Positions 29,510-38,196 of a stretch of DNA of 64,000 nucleotides are shown here, in pieces. Source of the DNA: an uncultured Moraxella sp. (lineage in GTDB: Bacteria > Pseudomonadota > Gammaproteobacteria > Pseudomonadales > Moraxellaceae); NCBI GenBank assembly GCA_943908405.1, contig CALTTE010000003.1:8249-72248 (forward strand), given 5' to 3'. The translations under genes and the position numbers were made by a program. Every line of letters begins with the position of its first letter. Positions within the stretch are counted from its first letter, which is position 1. Below the pieces are notes generated by a model. The model searched no databases and was not told where the DNA came from. It saw only the letters and a list, made by a program, of their open reading frames with translations.

Positions 29510-29603
29510 TCCATAGCAATTAAGGTAATATTAACCATCTTAACTGGATTTGATGTTTGGTCAATCACTAAATGTTAAATTTTGTTACAATTTTGCAGTG
29601 TCA

Positions 29604-29632
29604 TTGGCATATTGCTGTGCTGGTGGTATAAT
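29604..29632 (+). promoter_or_regulatory. Sigma-70 promoter of the ompCD-like gene
   Basis: TTGGCA (29604-29609), a 17-base spacer, TATAAT (29627-29632). Transcription would start near 29640, giving a short leader of about 34 bases ending in the GGAG ribosome-binding site. The near-consensus match suits an abundant porin. Confidence 0.8.
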
Positions 29633-29673
29633 TAGCAGAATGTTAGTGTGTATCCATTTTATCGGAGAAATTT

Positions 29674-31047
29674 ATGAAATTAAACAAACTTGCCTTGGCA
29701 GTCATCAGTGTTGTTGCCCCTGTGGTGGCCACTGCTGGTGTAACCGTCAGTCCATTGCTATTAGGTTATCATCATAACCTAGATGCCACCGCAGAACAAC
29801 AACGTGCCGCTTTAAACTTAGGCACAAATGCTGGTGCTCCAGTTGCTATTGATGGTCAATTAAGCACAACCAATCCCAACGGCATCGCAATGGGTGACAA
29901 CCTATATAAAGGTGCTGCTATTGGTGTTGAAATCACCCCAGCGACTCAAATTCAAGTAGAGTATGGTGTGGTCAATACTCACGAGAAAACCCAATCTGGT
30001 GTTAATTTTGCTAATAAAATGGATTCTCGTTACAACATTGACCAAACAACCATCAGTGCCAACGCCTTAATTGGTACCGAAGAGTTCACAGGTTATAGTG
30101 ATAGCGACTTTAAACCTTATGTGTTAATCGGTGGTGGTCAAACCAGTATTGATGTTAAAACCAGAAACCCAATTAATACAGCTGTTGCACCAAATACAGC
30201 AAATTCAGGTATTGCAGTTGCGGTCAATAAACAAGTTGGCGATATCGTTAATAACCTTGAAAGCAAAAAAAGTATTATAGGTAATGTTGGTGTTGGTGCA
30301 CGTTATTTGGTTAATGATGCTTTGGCATTACGTGGTGAAGCACGTGCCACTTATAATTTTGATAATAAGTGGTGGGAAGGATTGGGGCTAGCAGGTCTTG
30401 AGGTTACCCTTGGTGATCGCTTAACGCCAAGTGTACCTGTACCACCACCTATTGAGCCAGTTGAACCACCGCCTGTCGTTGTTGTACCGCCACCACCACC
30501 TGTCGTTGTTGTACCACCACCTGTACAGCAAGTTGAAGTGCCTGTTTTGGATAGCGATATGGACGGCGTGCCAGATAATATGGATGCCTGCCCAGGTACA
30601 CCACGCAATTTGGTTGTTGATGCTCGTGGTTGCCCAAGACAAGTTGAATTGGTTGATGATCTACGTTTAGAATTGCGTGTGTTCTTTGATAATGATAAGT
30701 CAATTATTAAGCCACAATACCGCAATGAAATCGCTAAAGTAGCAGAGAAAATGCGTGAATATCCTAATGCAACCGCAAAAATTGAAGGACACGCTTCAAA
30801 AACTGGTCCATCAGCACGTTATAACCAACGCCTATCTGAAGCTCGTGCCAATGCGGTTAAATCAATGTTAAGCAATGAATTTGGTATTGCATCAAACCGC
30901 TTAAGCACCATTGGTTATGGTTATGATCGTCCGATTGCACCAAACAACACCGCAGAAGGTCGTGCTCAAAACCGCCGTGTTTATGCAGTGATTGAAGGCG
31001 ACAAAACCACGATTGTAAACCAAACAACCGATATGCAAGTACAATAA
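29674..31047 (+). CDS. ompCD: OmpA/OprF-family outer-membrane porin (Moraxella OmpCD-like)
   Basis: Major outer-membrane protein that would anchor the outer membrane to peptidoglycan. 457 aa. Signal peptide 1-22 (VVATAG), then an N-terminal beta-barrel domain to about residue 250. The hinge at 253-289 is made of Pro/Val repeats (two copies around PPPVVVV), and a calcium-type TSP3 motif DSDMDGVPDNMDACPGTP follows. The C-terminal OmpA peptidoglycan-binding domain (about 330-440) has IEGHASKTGPSARYNQRLSE and AQNRRVYAVIEG. This plan matches Moraxella catarrhalis OmpCD. It has its own strong promoter and terminator, so it is monocistronic. Confidence 0.9.
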   Translation: MKLNKLALAVISVVAPVVATAGVTVSPLLLGYHHNLDATAEQQRAALNLGTNAGAPVAIDGQLSTTNPNGIAMGDNLYKGAAIGVEITPATQIQVEYGVVNTHEKTQSGVNFANKMDSRYNIDQTTISANALIGTEEFTGYSDSDFKPYVLIGGGQTSIDVKTRNPINTAVAPNTANSGIAVAVNKQVGDIVNNLESKKSIIGNVGVGARYLVNDALALRGEARATYNFDNKWWEGLGLAGLEVTLGDRLTPSVPVPPPIEPVEPPPVVVVPPPPPVVVVPPPVQQVEVPVLDSDMDGVPDNMDACPGTPRNLVVDARGCPRQVELVDDLRLELRVFFDNDKSIIKPQYRNEIAKVAEKMREYPNATAKIEGHASKTGPSARYNQRLSEARANAVKSMLSNEFGIASNRLSTIGYGYDRPIAPNNTAEGRAQNRRVYAVIEGDKTTIVNQTTDMQVQ

Positions 31048-31083
31048 GCGTATCTGATGGATTACTGATTGGTTTTATAAAAT

Positions 31084-31115
31084 AAAAACCGTCCTAATTG
31101 GGGCGGTTTTTGGAT
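31084..31115 (+). terminator. Terminator of the ompCD-like gene
   Basis: AAAAACCGTCC (31084-31094) pairs with GGGCGGTTTTT (31101-31111, one G-U pair), then a T-rich stretch. Confidence 0.85.
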
Positions 31116-31151
31116 TTTTGGTTGGTTTGTTTTATTTTTGAATAAAAAGCG

Positions 31152-31160
31152 TGTTATAAT
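31152..31160 (+). promoter_or_regulatory. Extended -10 promoter of typA
   Basis: TGTTATAAT is a TGnTATAAT extended -10 element located 86 bases before the typA start. The -35 region is weak, which is usual for extended -10 promoters. Confidence 0.55.
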
Positions 31161-31245
31161 GCACAGCTTTTGTTAAATTTGAGTAATCTGCATAAGCGTT
31201 ACTTTAATATAAGCGTTATTTTAAACTTTGATTAATTGAGTATGT

Positions 31246-33090
31246 ATGTCAAATTCTATTAAAAATCTGCGTAATATTGCGATCATTGCCCACGTTGACC
31301 ACGGCAAGACCACTCTTGTGGATAAATTGTTGCAACAATCTGGGGCATTGGGCGACCGTGCTGGTGAAATTGAACGAGTAATGGATTCTAATGCCTTAGA
31401 AAGTGAGCGTGGCATTACCATTTTGGCCAAAAATACCGCCCTTAAATGGCTGGATAAACGCAGCAATACCGAATACCGTATCAATATTGTTGATACGCCA
31501 GGGCACGCTGATTTTGGTGGTGAAGTGGAGCGAGTGTTGTCAATGGTGGATTGTGTGTTATTGTTGGTGGACAGCCAAGAAGGCCCAATGCCCCAAACCC
31601 GCTTTGTTACCCAAAAGGCCTTTGCTCGTGGGCTAAAACCAATTGTGGTGATCAATAAAGTGGATAAGCCTGCTGCTCGCCCTGATTGGGTGATTGATCA
31701 AGTATTTGATTTATTTGATAATTTAAATGCCACCGATGAACAACTGGATTTTCCCATTGTTTATGCCTCTGGCATCAATGGCATTGCAGGGCTTGAGGCG
31801 GATAAGCTTGCTGATGATATGACGCCCTTGTTTGAAACAATTGTTGATGTGGTGGAGTCGCCCAATGTTGATGTTGATGGGGCGTTTCAAATGCAAATTT
31901 CAAGCCTTGATTATGATAATTATAAAGGCGTGATTGGGATTGGGCGTATTCAGCGTGGCTCAGTGAAAACCAATACGCCCGTCGTTGCTATTGATAAAGA
32001 TGGCAAAAAACGTAACGGACGTATTTTAACTATTATGGGTTATCACGGTTTAGAGCGTGTTGAGGTGGATTCTGCCCAAGCGGGGGATATTGTTTGTATT
32101 ACCGGCATTGATGGTTTGAATATCTCTGATACGCTGTGTGACCCCAGTGAAGTTGAGGCATTGCCTGCTTTATCGGTAGATGAGCCCACCGTATCGATGA
32201 CTTTTCAGGTGAACGATTCGCCATTTGCTGGGCGTGAGGGTAAGTTTGTTACTTCGCGCAACATTCGTGAGCGTCTTGAGCGTGAGCTGATTCATAACGT
32301 TGCTTTGCGAGTGGAGGATACTGATAGTCCTGATAAGTTTAAGGTTTCAGGACGTGGTGAGCTACATTTATCGGTATTGATTGAGAATATGCGTCGCGAG
32401 GGCTATGAGCTTGGCGTGTCTCGCCCACAAGTTATCGTCAAAGAAATTGATGGGGTAATGTGTGAACCTTATGAAAATGTTACTTTTGATGTGGAAGAAG
32501 AACATCAAGGGGCGGTAATGCAGGAGATGGGCAACCGCAAGGGTGAGCTAACCAATATGGAGGTAGATGGTAAGGGGCGCATGCGTATTGAAGCGGTTGT
32601 GCCTTCTCGTGGCTTGATTGGTTTTCGTTCGGCGTTTTTGACGATGACCTCAGGGACTGGCATTATGACCTCTAGTTTTTCGCATTATGGTGAAATCAAG
32701 GGTGGTGCGATGTCAGGACGTCAAAATGGCGTGCTAATCTCTATGGTTAATGGCACGTGTTTGGCTTATGCATTGTATAGCCTGCAAGACCGTGGACGGC
32801 TGTTTGCTAAGCCACAATTGGAGGTGTATGAGGGTATGATTGTGGGCATCAACTCTCGCTCTGATGATATGGTGGTCAATCCTACCAAAGCCAAGCAGTT
32901 AACCAACGTGCGTGCCTCTGGTACTGATGAAGCATTGACCCTAACACCAGCGCTGGAGTATACTCTAGAGCAGGCATTGGAGTTTATTGAAGATGATGAA
33001 TTGGTTGAGGTTACCCCCAAGTCCATTCGTATTCGTAAGCGTTATTTAACCGAAAATGACCGCAAACGCTTCGGTCGCAAAAAAGACTAA
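31246..33090 (+). CDS. typA: Ribosome-associated GTPase TypA/BipA
   Basis: Translational GTPase related to EF-G that binds ribosomes under stress and in the cold and helps 50S assembly. 614 aa, full length. G1 AHVDHGKTTLVD, switch I SERGITI, G3 DTPGHADFGG, G4 NKVDKP, then the domain II to V and C-terminal signatures PSRGLIGFRSAF, LYSLQDRGRLF and RIRKRYLTENDRKR. Independent promoter and a 13-bp-stem terminator frame the gene. Confidence 0.98.
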   Translation: MSNSIKNLRNIAIIAHVDHGKTTLVDKLLQQSGALGDRAGEIERVMDSNALESERGITILAKNTALKWLDKRSNTEYRINIVDTPGHADFGGEVERVLSMVDCVLLLVDSQEGPMPQTRFVTQKAFARGLKPIVVINKVDKPAARPDWVIDQVFDLFDNLNATDEQLDFPIVYASGINGIAGLEADKLADDMTPLFETIVDVVESPNVDVDGAFQMQISSLDYDNYKGVIGIGRIQRGSVKTNTPVVAIDKDGKKRNGRILTIMGYHGLERVEVDSAQAGDIVCITGIDGLNISDTLCDPSEVEALPALSVDEPTVSMTFQVNDSPFAGREGKFVTSRNIRERLERELIHNVALRVEDTDSPDKFKVSGRGELHLSVLIENMRREGYELGVSRPQVIVKEIDGVMCEPYENVTFDVEEEHQGAVMQEMGNRKGELTNMEVDGKGRMRIEAVVPSRGLIGFRSAFLTMTSGTGIMTSSFSHYGEIKGGAMSGRQNGVLISMVNGTCLAYALYSLQDRGRLFAKPQLEVYEGMIVGINSRSDDMVVNPTKAKQLTNVRASGTDEALTLTPALEYTLEQALEFIEDDELVEVTPKSIRIRKRYLTENDRKRFGRKKD

Positions 33091-33102
33091 TTGGATTAAG
33101 TG

Positions 33103-33139
33103 AAAAAATAGCTATGGCAAATTGCGATAGCTATTTTTT
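33103..33139 (+). terminator. Terminator of typA
   Basis: AAAAAATAGCTAT (33103-33115) pairs perfectly with ATAGCTATTTTTT (33127-33139); the 3' arm supplies the T-tract. Confidence 0.9.
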
Positions 33140-33173
33140 GTGGATTAAATGAATTAATAAGATTGGAATGATT

Positions 33174-33647
33174 ATGAGTATTGTTCAAGAATTCAAAGAG
33201 TTTGCCATCAAAGGCAACGTGATGGATTTGGCGGTCGGTGTGATTATTGGTGGGGCATTTGGCAAAATTACTACCTCGCTTGTTGAAGATGTGATTATGC
33301 CGATTGTGTCGGCAACGGTTGGTGGACGCATTGATTTTAGTAATATGTTTATTGTGCTCGGTGAGATTCCAAATGGTGTGGCTAGAAATTATGAGGCATT
33401 GAAATCGGCAGGGGTGCCTGTATTGGCCTATGGTAATTTTATTACTATTTTTATCAATTTTATTTTACTTGCTTTTGTGGTTTTTATGCTGGTTAAGGCA
33501 ATGAATCAGTTACGTCGTCAAGCTGAGGGTAAGCCCGCTGAAGACATTGAGATGGTATCACAACCCAAAGAGGAGGTGTTGCTACTGCGTGAAATTAGTG
33601 CCAAGCTCGGCAAAGGCGTGGATGATAAGATAGATAATACAAGATAG
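33174..33647 (+). CDS. mscL: Large-conductance mechanosensitive channel MscL
   Basis: Homopentameric inner-membrane channel that opens under membrane tension to release solutes during hypo-osmotic shock. 157 aa from the ATG at 33174, which has GGA at six bases; the ATG at 33168 abuts the same GGA. The family N-terminus IVQEFKEFAIKGNVMDLAVGV leads into TM1 (to about residue 45). A periplasmic loop carries GGRIDFSNMFI, TM2 is NFITIFINFILLAFVVFML, and the charged C-terminal helix ends with EVLLLREISAKLGK. Length is somewhat above E. coli MscL (136 aa). Confidence 0.97.
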   Translation: MSIVQEFKEFAIKGNVMDLAVGVIIGGAFGKITTSLVEDVIMPIVSATVGGRIDFSNMFIVLGEIPNGVARNYEALKSAGVPVLAYGNFITIFINFILLAFVVFMLVKAMNQLRRQAEGKPAEDIEMVSQPKEEVLLLREISAKLGKGVDDKIDNTR

Positions 33648-33724
33648 ATAATATCAGTGATAAGGCAGAGCAATAATGACAGCAAGAGTGAATTTGATGA
33701 GCTTAAGTTAGTATACCCAAAATA

Positions 33725-33758
33725 AAAACTCACCAAATGTACGGTGAGTTTTTATTTT
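33725..33758. terminator. Terminator between mscL and the convergent small exported-protein gene
   Basis: AAAACTCACC (33725-33734) pairs with GGTGAGTTTT (33743-33752) and is flanked by A's and T's, so it can end transcription from both sides. Confidence 0.8.
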
Positions 33759-33770
33759 TGTATTGCTTTT

Positions 33771-33821
33771 AAGGGTTTTTGATGACTACTTCACCTAAGG
33801 GTTTTTGATGACTACTTCACC
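33771..33821. repeat. 26-bp tandem duplication covering the 3' end of the exported-protein gene
   Basis: Two head-to-tail copies beginning AAGGGTTTTTGATGACTACT (33771-33796 and 33797-33821) are identical over 25-26 bp. The second copy contains the last codons of the minus-strand gene; the first lies just beyond its stop. Because 26 is not a multiple of three, the duplicated codons cannot continue the frame. Confidence 0.9.
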
Positions 33822-34196
33822 ATTGGTATTGATAACTACCTCTGAGGGTTGGACTACAACAAAGCGTAATTCCGCTTGCGGGTCGTTTTTTAATTTGAGA
33901 TAGTTATCATAAGAAACGGTGCAACCATTACAACGTTGTAGGGCATACCAAGGCTCTTCAACCAATACTCTGTGCGTTTCATCTAAGCTGTCCGATGCCA
34001 AAGAAAAAGGAATGGCAGCGATATAAGCAGCAGTACCCAAGATTGCCCCTGCCAGTTGTAGTGGCTTGCCAATGGCAACATCGGTAAGCGTGCTACCATA
34101 ACTTGGACCGTAGCTAGTCTCATCAATTTCAATAGCAGCAAAAGTAGGAGTAATTAGGCTGATACTTAAAGCACAGGCAAGTAGTTTACGTTTCAT
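33795..34196 (-). CDS. Small exported protein of unknown function
   Basis: 133 aa. A typical signal peptide (MKRKLLACALSISLITPTFA, cleavage after TFA) precedes a short domain containing a Gly/Ala-rich hydrophobic stretch (LQLAGAILGTAAYIAAIPF), a CNGC pair (RCNGCTVSYDNYL) and a beta-rich tail. I do not recognise the family. The two cysteines could form a disulfide in the periplasm. AAGGAC before the ATG supports the start. Its stop codon lies inside a 26-bp tandem duplication. The upstream neighbour on the opposite side is mutM, also on the minus strand, 119 bases away. Confidence 0.75.
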   Translation of the reverse strand: MKRKLLACALSISLITPTFAAIEIDETSYGPSYGSTLTDVAIGKPLQLAGAILGTAAYIAAIPFSLASDSLDETHRVLVEEPWYALQRCNGCTVSYDNYLKLKNDPQAELRFVVVQPSEVVINTNGEVVIKNP

Positions 34197-34315
34197 TGTG
34201 TTGTCCTTACAACAGAATCTAAAAGTTAATCACTATTAAACCAATATCTTATTAAATTATCAAGTGATTTTGGATAAAAGGGCAAAAAAATCGCTAATTT
34301 GCTTGCCGAAAATCA

Positions 34316-35200
34316 TCAAACTGCTATAAAAGGCTGACAATTTGGACAAAATACACTAGCACGCCCTGTAATTTTAACATTATTCAGTGGCGTTTGACAA
34401 GTCCTGCACGGCTGGTTTTGTCGCCCATAGACATTTAATGTCTGCTGAAAATAACCAGTTTGGTTATCACCCACGCTAAAGTCTTTGAGGCTAGAGCCGC
34501 CAACGGCAATGGCTTTAGCTAAAATGATTTGGATATATTCGGCAAGCTCATTGAGTTTGTCAAGGCTTAATAGGTGGGCTGGGGTTTTGGGGTGAATACC
34601 CGACAAAAATAAACTTTCGCTGGCATAAATATTGCCTACCCCCACCACAATGGCTTGTTCCATAATAATCGCCTTGATGGGGCGATGGCTCGGTCGCTGA
34701 TTTTGATGGATTTTGTGGTGCAAATAACCGCCATTAAAGCCATCGCTTAACGGCTCAACACCCAGTTTGGTTAAGTATTTTAAGCCATCGTTCGCCCACA
34801 TCACCATACCAAATCGCCTTGGGTCGTGATAGCAAAGATAGCGTATGGGTGCGTGGTGTTGGGTGGGTGGGTTGGGCTCTGTGTCAATTTGGCTATTAAA
34901 GGCAAAAATAACGTGGTCGTGCTTGCGTGGGGCGAAATGGTCGCTTTGCCCCAAACTGCCTGACATACCCAGATGAATGAGTAAGGTGTGTTTGTCTTGG
35001 CGCTGATTGGGGTTAACAAAATCCAAGAGTAAATATTTGGCACGGCGATGAACGCTTTTGAGTGTCATTCCAATCAAGGGTGTTAATGTTGGGATAGGCT
35101 CACGCAAGCGTTTGCCTGACACCACAACATCGGTTACTGTGTTGCCGATTAGGGGTGTCAGGCTGGTTTTGGTGGTTTCAACTTCAGGTAATTCTGGCAT
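34316..35200 (-). CDS. mutM: Formamidopyrimidine-DNA glycosylase (Fpg)
   Basis: Base-excision repair enzyme removing 8-oxoguanine and formamidopyrimidines with beta/delta lyase activity. 294 aa. The catalytic N-terminus PELPEVETT (Pro after Met removal, then Glu) is intact, with HLGMSG, DPRRFG and the helix-two-turn-helix VGVGNIYASESLFLSG. The C-terminal zinc finger has CRTCQTP and CPNCQ. The stop of relA lies directly upstream (2 bases apart), so mutM is the downstream gene of a relA-mutM transcript. Confidence 0.97.
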   Translation of the reverse strand: MPELPEVETTKTSLTPLIGNTVTDVVVSGKRLREPIPTLTPLIGMTLKSVHRRAKYLLLDFVNPNQRQDKHTLLIHLGMSGSLGQSDHFAPRKHDHVIFAFNSQIDTEPNPPTQHHAPIRYLCYHDPRRFGMVMWANDGLKYLTKLGVEPLSDGFNGGYLHHKIHQNQRPSHRPIKAIIMEQAIVVGVGNIYASESLFLSGIHPKTPAHLLSLDKLNELAEYIQIILAKAIAVGGSSLKDFSVGDNQTGYFQQTLNVYGRQNQPCRTCQTPLNNVKITGRASVFCPNCQPFIAV

Positions 35201-35201
35201 A

Positions 35202-37520
35202 TTAACCGCTCGTTCGTCTGGCGTGAATCACGCTGGGTTGTTGTTCTATTTTGGCAAGTAGGCGTGATAGGTGGTTAAGTCCTGCCACCTCAATGGCAAA
35301 TTGCATTCTGGCAATGCCATCATCGCTATTGATAAGCTCAGCTCGGGCGATATTAACTTTTTCTTTGTCCAAAATAGCGGTCAAATCTCGCAACAAGCCA
35401 CGGCGGTCATAAGCCTCTACTTGAATAGCAACAGGCTGATATCGCCCAAAATGGGCTTGCCAATAGGCTTTGATAGCACGCCTTGGTTGTTGGGCGATGA
35501 GTTTGTGGTATTCAGGGCAAGTGTCGTTATGAATGCTGACGCCATTGGCGGTGGTGATAAAGCCTGCAATCGCTTCACCGTGGACAGGGTTACAGCATTT
35601 GGCAAGGTGCATTTCTACATTGTCTAGCCCGTCTAGGTCAATTTTGTATTTATTGGGGCGTGGGGTGGTAGGCTTGATATAAAAAGGCTTGTCGCTAGTT
35701 TGGCTTAGGCGGTCTTGTATCATATGGGTAATTTGATTAAGGCTAACCTCGCCCATCACTAATCCCAAATACAGCTCGTCATCGTTTTTAAGCTTTAATT
35801 GGTTAACCAGCTCGGCGGTCGGTACATCGCCAAGCGATAACCGTTCAAATTCTTTGTGAATAATGGCTTTGCCTGTTTCAATGTTTTTGTTGCGGTCTTG
35901 TTTGTTAAACCATTGGCGTAATTTGCTTTTGGCACGGTTGGTGGTGATGTAGCCGAGCGAATCAATCAGCCAATCACGGTTGGGCTCTCGGCTGGCTTTG
36001 GTGATAATCTCTACTTGCTCGCCTGTTTTGGGTTGGTGGGTGAGTGGTACATAATGCCCATTGACCCTTGCACCTTGGGCTCGGTTACCTACCTCGGTGT
36101 GAACGTGATAAGCAAAATCCAGCACCGTTGCCCCTTTGGGCAATTCAATAATATCGCCATCACGACTAAATAAATAAAGGCGGTGGTCATTTTCTAGCTC
36201 TTCATCAGGCGTATCCCCTGCCAAAAGTTGCCGTAAAGAGCTGATTTTTTTATTCAGATAATCGTCTTTTTTATTTTTGCCCCCTTCTTTGTAATTGACG
36301 TGGGCACATACGCCAAGCTCAGCCTCAAAGTGCATCTCAAGGGTGCGAATTTGAATCTCCAGCGTGCGATTGCTGGCAAGTACCACGGTATGCAGCGATT
36401 TATAGCCGTTGGGCTTGGGGTTTGTTATGTAGTCATCAAATTGCTCTGGGACGTGTCGCCATAGGCTGTGGGCGATGCCTAAGCTGTGATAACATTCGCT
36501 GTTACTAGCAACCAACACCCGCAAGGCACGAATGTCATAAAGCTGATGAAACGATAGATTTTTGAGTTTCATCTTTTTCCAGATAGAATAAATATGCTTA
36601 ACTCGTCCTGAAATTTCAGCGTGAATACCAGCGTCTGCCAAAGCGTTTTTTAGTGTTTCTTGGACGTTGATGATATAAGCTTCTCTTTCGCTGCGTTTTT
36701 CTGCCAATAATTTGGCAATACGTTTGTATTCCTCAGGTTCAAGGTAGCGAAAAGCCAAATCCTCAAGCTCCCATTTTAATTGGGCGATACCAAGCCGATG
36801 GGCAAGGGGGGCATAAATGGTCATAATCTCTCGTGCCACCCGTTTTTGCCGTGTTTCGCTGGCAAAATCTAGCTCACGCATCGCAAAGGTGCGTTCGGCA
36901 AGTTTAATCAGCACAGCTCTTACATCGTTGGTGGTGCTAATGAGCATACTGTAAATACTGGATAAGTGCTCACGGTCGTTATTGTTAAAATAATCCTCCA
37001 AGCGTTTATTTGCCTCAATGTTCTCCGACAACTGCCCCATCGCCAGCGTATCACTCACCAATTTACTGACATCATCGCCGAATTTATCGCTAATTTGGGA
37101 TAGGCTAATTTGCTCACAGCGTACTAAGCGATATAGCATAGCGGCAGTTAAGGCGGTTTCGTCTTGAAATAGATAGCTTAAAATGTCTGCGATACCAATG
37201 CCTGTGGCATACGCACCAGAACGGGCTTGTTTGGTGTCTTGGCTGTATTGACGTGTTAATAGTACCGCTTGCTTTAATAAAGGGGTGTCGGTCTCGTCAA
37301 TGCGTTTGGCGACATTGGTAAGCCACGCATCAACATCAATGTTGCTCTCGTTGAGGTTTGGGTTTTCTGAGCGGTCATAGGCTGATTGTAATTTTTTTGT
37401 GCCAAGCTGGGCGTTAAAATCGGCATGCAGTTGCTGGGCAACCAAATTGGCGGCCATTGTGGCACTGTCTAATTGGGCATCGCCATCAATAAGGGGTAAG
37501 CTGTCTCTGATTTGTACCAT
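35202..37520 (-). CDS. relA: GTP pyrophosphokinase RelA ((p)ppGpp synthetase)
   Basis: Ribosome-associated alarmone synthetase of the stringent response. 772 aa. The N-terminal hydrolase-like domain lacks the catalytic His-Asp pair (ADILSYLFQDETALTAAMLY where hydrolases have HD), so it should be synthetase-only. The synthetase domain has GRVKHIYSIWKKMKLKN, a RelA-type rather than SpoT-type sequence, and NPKPNGYKSLHTVV. TGS (LPKGATVLDFAYHVHTEVG), a zinc-finger/CC region (LAKCCNPVHGE...CPEYHK) and a C-terminal ACT domain follow. No spoT lies nearby. Confidence 0.93.
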   Translation of the reverse strand: MVQIRDSLPLIDGDAQLDSATMAANLVAQQLHADFNAQLGTKKLQSAYDRSENPNLNESNIDVDAWLTNVAKRIDETDTPLLKQAVLLTRQYSQDTKQARSGAYATGIGIADILSYLFQDETALTAAMLYRLVRCEQISLSQISDKFGDDVSKLVSDTLAMGQLSENIEANKRLEDYFNNNDREHLSSIYSMLISTTNDVRAVLIKLAERTFAMRELDFASETRQKRVAREIMTIYAPLAHRLGIAQLKWELEDLAFRYLEPEEYKRIAKLLAEKRSEREAYIINVQETLKNALADAGIHAEISGRVKHIYSIWKKMKLKNLSFHQLYDIRALRVLVASNSECYHSLGIAHSLWRHVPEQFDDYITNPKPNGYKSLHTVVLASNRTLEIQIRTLEMHFEAELGVCAHVNYKEGGKNKKDDYLNKKISSLRQLLAGDTPDEELENDHRLYLFSRDGDIIELPKGATVLDFAYHVHTEVGNRAQGARVNGHYVPLTHQPKTGEQVEIITKASREPNRDWLIDSLGYITTNRAKSKLRQWFNKQDRNKNIETGKAIIHKEFERLSLGDVPTAELVNQLKLKNDDELYLGLVMGEVSLNQITHMIQDRLSQTSDKPFYIKPTTPRPNKYKIDLDGLDNVEMHLAKCCNPVHGEAIAGFITTANGVSIHNDTCPEYHKLIAQQPRRAIKAYWQAHFGRYQPVAIQVEAYDRRGLLRDLTAILDKEKVNIARAELINSDDGIARMQFAIEVAGLNHLSRLLAKIEQQPSVIHARRTSG

Positions 37521-38196
37521 TGTTTGTCCTTAAAATGCACCAAGCGATATAGCTTTGGTGGCGTGTTTTATGACTTTTTATTTTGATGTTATTGCGTTAG
37601 TTTAACCATTATGGCACGATACGTCAAATTTGCAAATGAGCATTGTTAAAATTTTAGTTATTTTATCAAGTGGTTATTTTGCCAAACGGTTTTTTGCCAA
37701 ACGGTTATTTTGTTAAGTGCATTAAGCAATCGTCTGGCGGCGTTAATGTATCAAAAAAGAATGTTAGCCAATTTAAGCGTATCAATTAAATTAAGCGTAT
37801 CAATTAAAAACTGGCGTTAAGCCTATTAAAGATAAAATGATTGATATTAATAATCCGCTTTGGGCTATTGGCTTTAAAGGTGAAATCAATCGGTTGATTG
37901 ATGGTTTAACAATTTAGCGGATTATTAGCGGATTAAATGGTTATTTGGTTCAAGCTGTGTTATAATCAGTTTTTCGCTCAATTGATGACATCGCCTGCGA
38001 TTATAGCCTTTTTAGGCTTAAGATATTGTTTATTTATTAAATGCTAATTTGTAAGTAGTTTTAATACGATGAATTGCCGCCGATGATTTTGTATTTGCCC
38101 AAAGCAAAAGCGACAACAAATTTGTATTAAAATGCCAAAGCCCTTGTTTTTTGGTTTGGTTCATCATTACAAATGGCTTTTAATAAAGAGATGATT
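37521..38196. other. Long intergenic region and leader of the helicase gene
   Basis: No gene is visible. Tandem repeats occur at 37667-37705 (TTTTGCCAAACGGTT, two copies) and at about 37783-37818 (an 18-bp unit around AAGCGTATCAATTAAA, two copies). An extended -10 promoter, TGTTATAAT at 37958-37966, points toward the helicase. Transcription from about 37973 would leave an untranslated leader of more than 200 bases, long enough for regulatory structure. A short palindrome GCCTTTTTAGGC lies at the leader start. Confidence 0.55.

Noticed and set aside
30351..30725. Minus-strand frame rich in Gly/Thr opposite the porin hinge
   Set aside because: It is the shadow of the Pro-rich hinge repeats of the porin gene on the other strand.
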